A stretch of DNA of 12,746 nucleotides, from positions 1-12,746 of the forward strand of contig VGWY01000055.1 in the NCBI GenBank assembly GCA_016873575.1, read 5' to 3'. The notes below the pieces were generated by a model. It had not been told where the DNA came from. It did not search any database and saw nothing but the letters and a program-made list of their open reading frames with translations. Positions 7,181 to 12,746 of this stretch are shown in pieces. Both the position numbers and the translations under genes were made by a program. This DNA is from Nitrospira sp. (lineage in GTDB: Bacteria; Nitrospirota; Thermodesulfovibrionia; Thermodesulfovibrionales; SM23-35). Positions within the stretch are counted from its first letter, which is position 1, and each line of letters starts with the position of its first letter.

Positions 7181-7199
7181 ACTGCAGAACCTCTACCTG
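7168..7199. repeat. 8-bp hairpin competing with the closing stem of the structured region
   Basis: CAGGTAGA (7168-7175) pairs perfectly with TCTACCTG at 7192-7199, around a 16-nt loop. The same CAGGTAGA also pairs with an identical TCTACCTG at 6995-7002. The two helices cannot exist together. A further 5-bp hairpin, CCTGC/GCAGG, follows at 7196-7209. Confidence 0.55.
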
Positions 7200-7311
7200 C
7201 GTCAGCAGGCATACTAACTAATATAGTAATTGCAATCAAAAATCGTGCCATCCATTATTCAGCAAAGCAGGGTTTGATGAAATTTTTCAAGAAATGCGGA
7301 TTGGGGGGTTA

Positions 7312-7444
7312 ACTGTCGGATATTCTTACAGTACAATCCCTTTTCTCAAAACAGGGACTATCCAAAAAAATCCTTAACTATTTGATTTTTAAATATATTT
7401 TAATGCCTTGCAGCAATATTGTTACTGTAAAAAATTCCGACAGT
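7312..7444. mobile_element. 133-bp MITE-like element with 26-27-bp terminal inverted repeats
   Basis: The left end (7312-7337, beginning ACTGTCGGATATTC) and right end (7418-7444, ending AATTCCGACAGT) are inverted copies agreeing at about 23 of 27 positions with one indel. The AT-rich inside has no reading frame of note. Size, lack of coding and TIRs suggest a miniature inverted-repeat element moved by a transposase elsewhere. No clear target-site duplication is seen. A pair of divergent binding sites is the alternative. Confidence 0.55.
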
Positions 7445-7471
7445 GAGGTGATAAAATACTTTACACCTTCC

Positions 7472-7642
7472 CTATTTTTTGTTTTCCCCTTTATCTTTTT
7501 TTTCTTCCTCAGGCTGTTCTTCCTTTATTGTCACATCTCTTACAAACTCGGCACAGCGTAAGTCTTTGCCTGAAACAGAAAATTTCTTCTGGCACGTTGC
7601 CCTCCATGCACATATTGCACAAATTAACTGTGTTGAACTCAT
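7472..7642 (-). CDS. 56-residue four-cysteine protein
   Basis: A small reading frame coding for MSSTQLICAICAWRATCQKK and on through FSVSGKDLRCAEF to a Lys/Glu-rich tail ending ENKK. Cys8, Cys11, Cys17 and Cys30 (CX2CX5CX12C) could bind zinc or an iron-sulphur cluster. This is inferred from spacing only. ATG 7642 follows a strong AGGAGG five bases upstream. Its ATGA overlaps the stop of the nuclease-like gene, whose last codons supply the ribosome-binding site. That arrangement strongly supports a real, coupled gene. The tail looks disordered. I do not recognise a named family. The stop at 7472 is followed by 27 bp and then the MITE-like element. Confidence 0.82.
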   Translation of the reverse strand: MSSTQLICAICAWRATCQKKFSVSGKDLRCAEFVRDVTIKEEQPEEEKKDKGENKK

Positions 7643-8475
7643 ATGCTCCTCCTGAAATACGAGATTAAGACTGTTTCAATATTAGCAATTATGCTATCTT
7701 TAGCATTTATTATAAATATCTTATTCCATATCTGGAAGAGTTCTTTTTCTATCCGTATTACCTTTGGGGGAGTAGCGTGTTTTTTCTTTAACTCTTCCTC
7801 AAACATAGGTATAATCTTGTCCTTCATCCTTAGCTCTGTGTCTACAAAAAAGATACTTATCTCGGGAGAAAGGTCGTAGACCCTGTCGAAAAAGGCAGAT
7901 ATCTCTTTCTGATATATCTGCTTAGGTGGAGAGGATTTTATCTCCATATATAATATTGCTCCGTCTACCTTTGCGATAAGGTCATAATCACCACCCACCC
8001 ATGGACGTTTAAATCGTATGCCCCATATTGCTTCTGCAGAAAACTCCTTTCTGAATATCTCCGATACAAACCATTCGAGTGTTTCCCCGAAACTCTTTAT
8101 AGTGCCGAGTGAAAGTCTGAAGCCATCAGATACCTTTTCGATAAGACCTATGTTTCTTATATATTCGAGGTAGTCTTTTGTAACCTCTGCTGTTGCATAT
8201 CGTGTTACCTGTTCGAGCTCGAAGAGTCTCTGATGCTTTATAACATCCCTCAGAAACAGGCGGAAGGAATATTTTTTCATCATCTCATAAAAGCTGTCTA
8301 TAAATTCATTTTCAGGAAGGAGAAGATCTTCTGAAGGTTCTTTTTTATAAATTCTGAATCCCCTTCGCCTGAGAAGTACTTCAAGTGAAGGAGTAAGTTC
8401 TGCGAGTGATTTTCTAAGCCTTTTTATTTCCTCGCGAAGGGCTTGGGTTTCATCGGAATCTTTATCCCCAGACAT
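7639..8475 (-). CDS. PD-(D/E)XK nuclease-like protein with N-terminal coiled coil and winged-helix-like middle
   Basis: A 278-residue protein. Residues 8-30 (ETQALREEIKRLRKSLAEL and on) look like a coiled coil. About 58-122 resembles a winged helix (FELEQVTRYATAEVTKDYLE). The C-terminal half carries a PD-(D/E)XK core: GGDYDLIAKV (161-170) then YMEIKSS (176-182), giving candidate metal ligands Asp165 and Glu178 with Lys180, and a likely earlier Glu at 131 or 135. The fold suggests a nuclease or a decayed binding domain. The substrate is unknown. I chose ATG 8475. A TTG at 8523 would add 16 residues encoded by an ACCGCAGAGG-type repeat, which I think is not natural coding. No strong Shine-Dalgarno precedes 8475. 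It is followed directly by the four-cysteine gene. Confidence 0.8.
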   Translation of the reverse strand: MSGDKDSDETQALREEIKRLRKSLAELTPSLEVLLRRRGFRIYKKEPSEDLLLPENEFIDSFYEMMKKYSFRLFLRDVIKHQRLFELEQVTRYATAEVTKDYLEYIRNIGLIEKVSDGFRLSLGTIKSFGETLEWFVSEIFRKEFSAEAIWGIRFKRPWVGGDYDLIAKVDGAILYMEIKSSPPKQIYQKEISAFFDRVYDLSPEISIFFVDTELRMKDKIIPMFEEELKKKHATPPKVIRIEKELFQIWNKIFIINAKDSIIANIETVLISYFRRSI

Positions 8476-8497
8476 GACAAACCACGATAATACAATT

Positions 8498-8516
8498 AAC
8501 CGCAGAGGACACGGAG
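8498..8516. repeat. Single ACCACAGAG-type repeat arm
   Basis: The sequence beginning AACCGCAGAGGACACGG is a diverged copy of the arms at 493-512 and 561-580. It lies in the 80-bp gap between yjbQ and the nuclease-like gene and has no inverted partner nearby. Confidence 0.5.
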
Positions 8517-8555
8517 ACAACAAGCATGAAGGTGGCTTTCAATTGTATTTTTAGC

Positions 8556-8948
8556 CTATACAAATGTGACTACAACCCTTCTGTGCCTTGGACCGTCAAA
8601 CTCACAGAAAAAGATAGACTGCCAGGTGCCCAGAAGCAACCTGCCCTCATCAAGAATGACATTTACAGATGAGCCCACAAGGGTAGATTTTATATGGGCA
8701 TCAGCGTTCCCTTCTCTGTGAAGATAATTCATATCATGTGGTGCAATCCTGTTCAGGGTATTCTGGATATCGCGCTGAACACTTGGGTCAGCCCCTTCAT
8801 TGATCGTTATCCCTGCTGTTGTATGAGGAACGTACAGATAGCAGACTCCATTCTTAACCCCTGCCTCTTTCACAACATCCTGAACCATCCCAGTGATATC
8901 AATAAATTCAATCCTCGACTTACTCCTGACATTGATATACCTTACCAT
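8556..8948 (-). CDS. yjbQ: YjbQ family protein (UPF0047, secondary thiamine-phosphate synthase type)
   Basis: A 130-residue protein of the small, widespread YjbQ/UPF0047 family. It has VPHTTAGITINEGADPSVQRD (central His and Asp positions), the HREGNADAHIKSTLVGSS stretch with the family histidines, and the ending LGTWQSIFFCEFDGPRHRRV. E. coli YjbQ has weak thiamine-phosphate synthase activity and the true role is unsettled. ATG 8948 was chosen because AGGAGG lies seven bases upstream. The TTG one codon earlier is too close to it. The ATG shares its A with the lpxK stop (TGATG), so the two are coupled on one transcript. The family call is secure and the function is not. Confidence 0.93.
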   Translation of the reverse strand: MVRYINVRSKSRIEFIDITGMVQDVVKEAGVKNGVCYLYVPHTTAGITINEGADPSVQRDIQNTLNRIAPHDMNYLHREGNADAHIKSTLVGSSVNVILDEGRLLLGTWQSIFFCEFDGPRHRRVVVTFV

Positions 8949-10081
8949 CAAAAGACCTCCTCATAAAATCCTTCATCAACTCTAAACTCAATTACAAGCG
9001 CAACAAGATTTTCAGGTAACTCCAAGCCTTTGAGTCTCATTATATCTTTTTCTGTTGTAACAATCCAGTCTGCACCACACTCTTTTGCATTCTTTATAAT
9101 CGTTTCTCTATCATCTAAAGTATATCTGTAATGGTCTCCATACGTTTTAAATCCTGCCAATTCTATGCCTGCTGATAAAAGGGTAATCCTGAATGATTCA
9201 GGATTACCGATGCCACAAAATCCAAAAAGCCTTTTCCCTTTTGCCCATTCAAGAGACAATGAATCACCATGTATGGTTCTCAATTTTGACGGCGTATGTT
9301 CAGCAAAAAATATCGGTGCCTTTGAGTTGAATCTTTTAATTTCCTCAATTAAACTTTTCAATCTTGAGTCCTGAATCCTGAATCCTGACCCTTGACTTCT
9401 GACACCCCCTCCCTTGCCCTCCCCCCTCGAGGGGGAGGGTTGGGTGGGGGGGACTTCAGTCTTTGTTATCACAATAACATCAGCCCTCTTTATCTCACTG
9501 AGAGGTTCTCTTAACAGGCCAAGAGGCAAAAGCCTTCTATTCCCGAAAGGATTCGTCCCATTAATGAGCAGAATATTCCTGTCTCTGAAAAGCTCATAGT
9601 GCTGGAAACCATCATCAAGGATGAACAGAAGAGATTTGAGATCTGAGATTTGAGATCTGAGATTTTCAATTGCAAATAATCCTGAGTTATATCTGTCTGT
9701 ACCTTTTACAATGGGGACATCTTTTAATCGTTCTGCCATCAACACTGGCTCATCACCAAATAGATACCATGTGGCATGATGCACGACACCCCCTCCCTTA
9801 CCCTCCCCCTTGATGGGGGAGGGGCGGATGGGGGTGTATGAATCTTTTACAAAACACGGGCCTTTTGCCTTTCCCCTGTAGCCCCTTGTGAGGATACAGG
9901 GCTTGAATCCTCTCTTTTGCGCTTCTTCTGCCATGGCTATTGTTGCAGGAGTTTTCCCCGTTCCTCCAGCTGTTATATTGCCAATACTTATTACTTTGCA
10001 TGGAAGTTTTTTCTGTCTCTTCAGTGCAAAATACTTGTCTATCAAATAACCGAGATAATATAGGTGTTCAAAAATCGTCAT
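8948..10081 (-). CDS. lpxK: Tetraacyldisaccharide 4'-kinase with in-frame repeat insertions
   Basis: LpxK phosphorylates the 4' position of the lipid A disaccharide at the inner membrane. Key parts are intact: a short hydrophobic N-terminus (1-25), Walker A GNITAGGTGKTP (34-45), LTRGYRGK (64-71), GDEPVLMA (109-116), DDGFQH (156-161), and NRRLLPLGLLREP (181-193). At 377 residues it is longer than the usual 315-350. The excess lies at three places that read as dispersed repeats in DNA: residues about 81-104 (PSPIKGEGKGGG), 140-150 (LRSQISDLKS), and 211-240 (PSPSRGEGKGGG and on). The frame is kept throughout. ATG 10081 is the only start, because an in-frame TAG lies at 10090-10088. The N-terminus before the P-loop is shorter than in E. 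coli. It is followed by yjbQ. Confidence 0.92.
   Translation of the reverse strand: MTIFEHLYYLGYLIDKYFALKRQKKLPCKVISIGNITAGGTGKTPATIAMAEEAQKRGFKPCILTRGYRGKAKGPCFVKDSYTPIRPSPIKGEGKGGGVVHHATWYLFGDEPVLMAERLKDVPIVKGTDRYNSGLFAIENLRSQISDLKSLLFILDDGFQHYELFRDRNILLINGTNPFGNRRLLPLGLLREPLSEIKRADVIVITKTEVPPTQPSPSRGEGKGGGVRSQGSGFRIQDSRLKSLIEEIKRFNSKAPIFFAEHTPSKLRTIHGDSLSLEWAKGKRLFGFCGIGNPESFRITLLSAGIELAGFKTYGDHYRYTLDDRETIIKNAKECGADWIVTTEKDIMRLKGLELPENLVALVIEFRVDEGFYEEVF
9369..9388. repeat. Short tandem repeat TCCTGAA inside lpxK
   Basis: TCCTGAATCCTGAATCCTGA is just under three copies of a 7-bp unit, next to related CTTGAGTC and CTTGACTTCTGAC stretches. It borders the GC-rich palindrome at 9402-9452 and together they make the longest insertion in lpxK. 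Confidence 0.6.
9402..9452. repeat. GC-rich palindromic repeat inserted in frame in lpxK (copy A)
   Basis: The core CCCTCCCCCCTCGAGGGGGA is a palindrome centred on CTCGAG, flanked by CACCCCCTCCC on one side and a G-rich match on the other. It is encoded as PPTQPSPSRGEGKGGG on the minus strand. It shares about 25 nearly identical bases with copy B in the same orientation and the same reading frame. Confidence 0.75.
9633..9666. repeat. 14-bp tandem repeat (2.4 copies) inside lpxK
   Basis: The unit GATTTGAGATCTGA occurs at 9633-9646 and 9647-9660 with a partial third copy. It encodes the LRSQISDLKS stretch just before the conserved DDGFQH motif. It contains the palindrome AGATCT. Confidence 0.7.
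9786..9838. repeat. GC-rich palindromic repeat inserted in frame in lpxK (copy B)
   Basis: Arms CCCTCCCCC and GGGGGAGGG surround a 5-nt loop (TTGAT), with outer CACCCCC and GGGGGTG pairing. The minus-strand translation YTPIRPSPIKGEGKGGG matches copy A's PPTQPSPSRGEGKGGG in frame and orientation. It lies between the RGYRGK and GDEPVLMA motifs. Confidence 0.75.
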
Positions 10082-10108
10082 AGCACTCTATCTTCAGCTT
10101 CCTCTACT

Positions 10109-11125
10109 ATGATACAATTTTTTATGGATAAACCATACCTTGGAGAGCTAAATTATGCGGACCCTCTTTATGAGATACTCTTTTCACAGGTATGTCCTGA
10201 TGTTAAATATCCCATCTTTCATGTGAACAGGATGTCCTCCCGAAGGGTTTATAAATATACAGAAGAAAAGACCCGGATTGCCATTATTGGGAAATTTTTT
10301 AAATTGGATGATCCTAAGCAGGATAGGGTCCTAAGGATAAAAGGTGAATTTGAAAATCTTGAGAAAATCAGAGGTTATGGATTCGATACATTCCCCAATT
10401 ATGTTGTTCGGCCCATCGGTAAAGAAGAAAAGATTGGGCTTGCACTGACAGAAGAATTTATTCATGGTAAAAATCTTGATTATTATCTCAAAAGGGCTGT
10501 TTATGAAGGGGATGGATTATCTCTCAAGAAGAAACTTTCAAAACTCGCATCATTTTTATATGCACTCCATGCCAAAACAGAAACAGAAAACAATGTCCAC
10601 CTTGATTCCGTATGTGCCTACTTCCAGAAGGTGTTAAATAGATTATGTAAACAGACAGTGGTATCGGATTCTGAAAGGAAGGCATACCTGATACTCATGG
10701 ATAAATGGTTAAAAAAGACAGTGTTTCAGAAGGCAAAAATTGTTATCGTTCATGGTGACGCTACTCCCACTAATTTTATATTTACGGCAAAGGGGGATGT
10801 GGTTGCCATAGACCTTGAGAGGATGAAAAATCATGACATGGCATTCGATGTGGGTATGGTATGTGGAGAATTAAAACATGCATTCATGTGGAGGACAGGG
10901 AATCCTTACAAGGCAGAGCCGTTTATCAGGCATTTTCTGAAGAGGTATTCAGATCATTTCTATGATCAGAAAAAGGCATTTCGAGAAATTACCTTCAGAA
11001 ATCCATTTTATATGGCACTCACAGAGTTGAGGATAGCACGGAATGACTATCTTGATTGGAATTATAGGAAGAGACTTGCTTATGAGGCAATGGAATGCCT
11101 GAGATGGGGGCTTAAGCTCAGATGA
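10109..11125 (+). CDS. Aminoglycoside-phosphotransferase-fold small-molecule kinase
   Basis: A 338-residue protein of the APH/choline-kinase-like fold. The catalytic loop VIVHGDATPTNFIF supplies His215, Asp217 and Asn222. The metal-binding segment AIDLERM (Asp235, Glu237) follows, and IIGKFF near the N-terminus may carry the ATP-binding lysine. The substrate is unknown. Such kinases act on sugars, amino alcohols, homoserine or antibiotics, and nothing here supports resistance. Its position, divergent from lpxK and ahead of a HAD hydrolase, hints at an envelope or sugar-phosphate role. ATG 10109 is given as the start. ATG 10124 or a GTG at 10064, which would overlap lpxK by 18 bp, are possible, and none has a clear Shine-Dalgarno. 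The two start codons are only 27 bp apart, so the promoters must lie within coding DNA. Confidence 0.8.
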   Translation: MIQFFMDKPYLGELNYADPLYEILFSQVCPDVKYPIFHVNRMSSRRVYKYTEEKTRIAIIGKFFKLDDPKQDRVLRIKGEFENLEKIRGYGFDTFPNYVVRPIGKEEKIGLALTEEFIHGKNLDYYLKRAVYEGDGLSLKKKLSKLASFLYALHAKTETENNVHLDSVCAYFQKVLNRLCKQTVVSDSERKAYLILMDKWLKKTVFQKAKIVIVHGDATPTNFIFTAKGDVVAIDLERMKNHDMAFDVGMVCGELKHAFMWRTGNPYKAEPFIRHFLKRYSDHFYDQKKAFREITFRNPFYMALTELRIARNDYLDWNYRKRLAYEAMECLRWGLKLR

Positions 11126-11131
11126 AAAAAT

Positions 11132-11176
11132 AATCCCCCCTCACCCCCCTTTACTAAAGGGGGGTGAGGGGGGATT
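11132..11176. repeat. Perfect 45-bp palindrome between the kinase and HAD genes
   Basis: Arms of 22 bases (11132-11153 and 11155-11176) pair perfectly around one base. The sequence runs as C-tracts, TCA, C-tract, TTTA, then the mirror. It lies seven bases after the kinase stop and ends 13 bases before the HAD start. In RNA it would be a very stable hairpin next to the HAD ribosome-binding site. It is related in style, not in exact sequence, to the lpxK palindromes. No T-run follows. Confidence 0.85.
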
Positions 11177-11189
11177 TGAAGGATGAAGG

Positions 11190-11921
11190 ATGAAGGCAAT
11201 ATTGTTTGATCTTTACGGGACTTTAATTGATATAAGGACCGATGAAGGAGACCCGTGGGTTTATGAGGTGCTTTCCCGATACTTCTGGTATCACGCCGTT
11301 CATGTACCGCCCGAGGAATTGAAGAGAGCATTCTTTGAAGGAATTCGGCAATATATAAATCAGAGCAGGGAGGAATATCCAGAGGTTGATGTGTATAAAA
11401 TCTTTCAAAACATCATGCATCGATATGGGGACAGGAGATACCCGAAAGGCATTGTTGTTGATGCTGCCATGCTCTTCAGGTCACTGACAATACGACATTT
11501 TGAGGTCTTCGACGGTCTTTATAATGTGTTGGGTTCGCTCAATGAGAGATATAAGACAGCTATAATCTCTGATGCCCAGTGGGTTTTTGCAGAACCTGAA
11601 ATAGCAATGCTCGGGCTTGACCGATTCTTTCATCTCAGGATTTTATCATCAATATTTGGATTTAAAAAGCCTGATGTACGGTTATTTCGTCATGCTATGG
11701 ATAGTCTCGGTGCTACGCCGGAGGAATCCGTATATATCGGGGACAATCCACAGAAAGACCTTGTTGGAGCAAAAAAGGCCGGGATGAAATTCATACTCTT
11801 CAGATCTGAATGTAGGTCCTACAACGGTTTCCAACCTGATAGGTGTTTTTATGATTATTCAGAATTAGAAAATATTTTACACGATCTCCTTGAATTTGAT
11901 GAGTTCAGAAAACCGGAATAG
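11190..11921 (+). CDS. HAD-superfamily hydrolase
   Basis: A 243-residue haloacid-dehalogenase-like hydrolase with a helical cap. Motif I is FDLYGTL (nucleophile Asp7), motif II is AIISDAQ (Ser127), motif III is the lysine in FGFKKPD (159/160), and motif IV is YIGDNPQKD (Asp185, Asp190). The second acid of the phosphatase DxD motif is Tyr9 here, as in dehalogenases and a number of phosphatases, so the substrate type stays open. ATG 11190 starts at MKAILFDLYG, and a weak GAAGG precedes it. It probably shares a transcript with the kinase. Its last 45 bases overlap the tail of the convergent regulator gene. Confidence 0.87.
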   Translation: MKAILFDLYGTLIDIRTDEGDPWVYEVLSRYFWYHAVHVPPEELKRAFFEGIRQYINQSREEYPEVDVYKIFQNIMHRYGDRRYPKGIVVDAAMLFRSLTIRHFEVFDGLYNVLGSLNERYKTAIISDAQWVFAEPEIAMLGLDRFFHLRILSSIFGFKKPDVRLFRHAMDSLGATPEESVYIGDNPQKDLVGAKKAGMKFILFRSECRSYNGFQPDRCFYDYSELENILHDLLEFDEFRKPE

Positions 11922-12746
11922 TGTCGACATTGCCTTGCTCACTGTGGGAATGCCTGCCTCTTCAAGTGCTGCGATAGGATTGAGCCCGCCGACTATAACC
12001 ATCCCTGCCCTGTCAAGTCCCACCGGCATCTCAAGGAGAGGCTGGTTGGGATTGCCAATAAGCAGGATACCTCCGATACCTTTTTTCTCCATCGTTGCAC
12101 TCAATTCCCTTGCCTTTTCAAGGCTTACAACAGGTATTTCTCTGAAGCTCGCAAGGATTTTGCCAGAGTGATTTCTTACCGCACCTGATACATCCGTCAT
12201 CCTGCTCTTGATAAATATCTCAAGGGGATCAAGTGATGAACCTTCGTAGCTTATCAGGGCGGTGAACCTCGACAGATCGGAGTTTATTATCTGTAATACT
12301 CCGCCAAACCTTGATAAGACAGGAATTCCTGCCTTAAGGAATATCCCGTTTATTGTCACGCTGCATACAGTCCCAAATCCTATCTGTCCCTTTGGGACAA
12401 GGATATCCCCAATCTTTTCACCGCCACTACGCATAACAACCTTATCACACATGACATATGGAGAAGAAAATACAGGTTTCATTATCCGCAGTGCCTCTTT
12501 CCGTTTTTCCTCAGGGAAATAGGAAACATTCAGGATGATGTCACCCTCGTTTTTTTCAAGGTCAAGGTTTGTAAGATAAGAGAACGTCTCAATTTTGCTG
12601 ATTACAAAACCAACCTTTTCGGACACAAGTGCTTGAGAAAGTTCATCCCTGCCTTTCTGTGTAATCATTCTCCCTTCCTTTCCGAATACTTTCGTAAAGC
12701 CTCTCTCATCGAGGATTCTGAGATGGTACCGCACAGTCCTTTCCGT
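11877..12746 (-). CDS. nrpR: NrpR-type transcriptional regulator (DUF128), 5' end outside the window
   Basis: The visible 289 residues begin inside a winged helix-turn-helix (TERTVRYHLRILDERGF), continue with GKEGRMITQKGRDEL, and then form one NrpR/DUF128 regulatory domain (SEKVGFVISKIETFSYLTNL to the C-terminus, with KGQIGFGTVCSVTINGIFL and GMVIVGGLNPIAALEEAGIP). In methanogens NrpR represses nitrogen-assimilation genes and is released by 2-oxoglutarate. Bacterial homologues exist and their targets vary. The reading frame is open to the last base, so the gene is partial and the GTG at 12734 is not a real start. Only one DUF128 copy is visible; some archaeal proteins have two. It is convergent with the HAD gene, overlapping by 45 bp. 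Confidence 0.85.
   Translation of the reverse strand, partial: TERTVRYHLRILDERGFTKVFGKEGRMITQKGRDELSQALVSEKVGFVISKIETFSYLTNLDLEKNEGDIILNVSYFPEEKRKEALRIMKPVFSSPYVMCDKVVMRSGGEKIGDILVPKGQIGFGTVCSVTINGIFLKAGIPVLSRFGGVLQIINSDLSRFTALISYEGSSLDPLEIFIKSRMTDVSGAVRNHSGKILASFREIPVVSLEKARELSATMEKKGIGGILLIGNPNQPLLEMPVGLDRAGMVIVGGLNPIAALEEAGIPTVSKAMSTLFRFSELIKFKEIV

Noticed and set aside
6985..7210. Retron msr-msd or riboswitch
   Set aside because: No reverse transcriptase gene is nearby. No known aptamer motif (TPP, cobalamin, preQ1, SAM) was recognised on either strand, and no gene starts just downstream on the plus strand.
7590..7615. Sigma-54-like TGGCACG box
   Set aside because: The GC element is not at the needed 10-bp spacing from GG, and it lies inside the four-cysteine gene.
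8476..8523. N-terminal extension of the nuclease-like protein from TTG 8523
   Set aside because: The extra residues are encoded by a dispersed ACCACAGAG-type repeat, with no RBS. ATG 8475 starts a normal hydrophilic N-terminus.
9369..9666. CRISPR-like repeats in lpxK
   Set aside because: The 7-bp and 14-bp units are contiguous tandems without spacers, and no cas gene is present.
10064..10108. GTG 10064 as start of the kinase gene
   Set aside because: It overlaps the lpxK start, has no RBS, and adds a Ser/Thr-rich segment that does not look like part of the fold. Not excluded outright.

Overview
This 12.7 kb window looks like a chromosomal segment of a Gram-negative, lipid A-making bacterium of moderate to low GC. 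A lineage near Nitrospirota or Desulfobacterota is the best guess. The grounds are a proA-nadD-rsfS gene order, a fused LapA-LapB protein, a LipM-type octanoyltransferase, a bacterial NrpR-type regulator, and many short palindromic repeats. The taxonomic call is inference from gene content only.

Layout. (1) 1-620 holds no convincing gene except perhaps the 5' edge of a minus-strand gene at base 6. It carries three hairpin or inverted-repeat elements. (2) 621-6862 is a plus-strand operon: proA, nadD (ATGA overlap), a 98-bp cloverleaf palindrome, rsfS (no canonical start codon), a LapA-LapB fusion, a sodium:solute symporter (13-bp overlap) and a LipM-like octanoyltransferase (ATGA overlap). It mixes proline and NAD synthesis, ribosome silencing, envelope control, solute uptake and lipoate assembly. 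(3) 6863-7471 has no gene. It contains a 41-bp hairpin, a roughly 185-nt structured segment that resembles a 6S RNA in architecture, and a 133-bp element with 26-27-bp terminal inverted repeats. (4) 10081 down to 7472 is a minus-strand operon: lpxK, yjbQ, a PD-(D/E)XK nuclease-like protein, and a 56-residue four-cysteine protein whose start overlaps the nuclease stop (ATGA). lpxK contains intergenic-type repeats inserted in frame. (5) 10109-11921 encodes an aminoglycoside-phosphotransferase-fold kinase and a HAD hydrolase, divergent from lpxK and separated from each other by a perfect 45-bp palindrome. (6) 11877-12746 is the truncated 3' part of a minus-strand NrpR-type (DUF128) regulator. Its tail overlaps the HAD gene by 45 bp.

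The points most worth a second look are: the in-frame repeats in lpxK; the nuclease plus cysteine-protein pair; the 6S-like structured region with alternative helices; the rsfS gene with no ATG, GTG or TTG start; and the LapA-LapB fusion. Nothing here is a recognised defence system, prophage, CRISPR array or complete insertion sequence.
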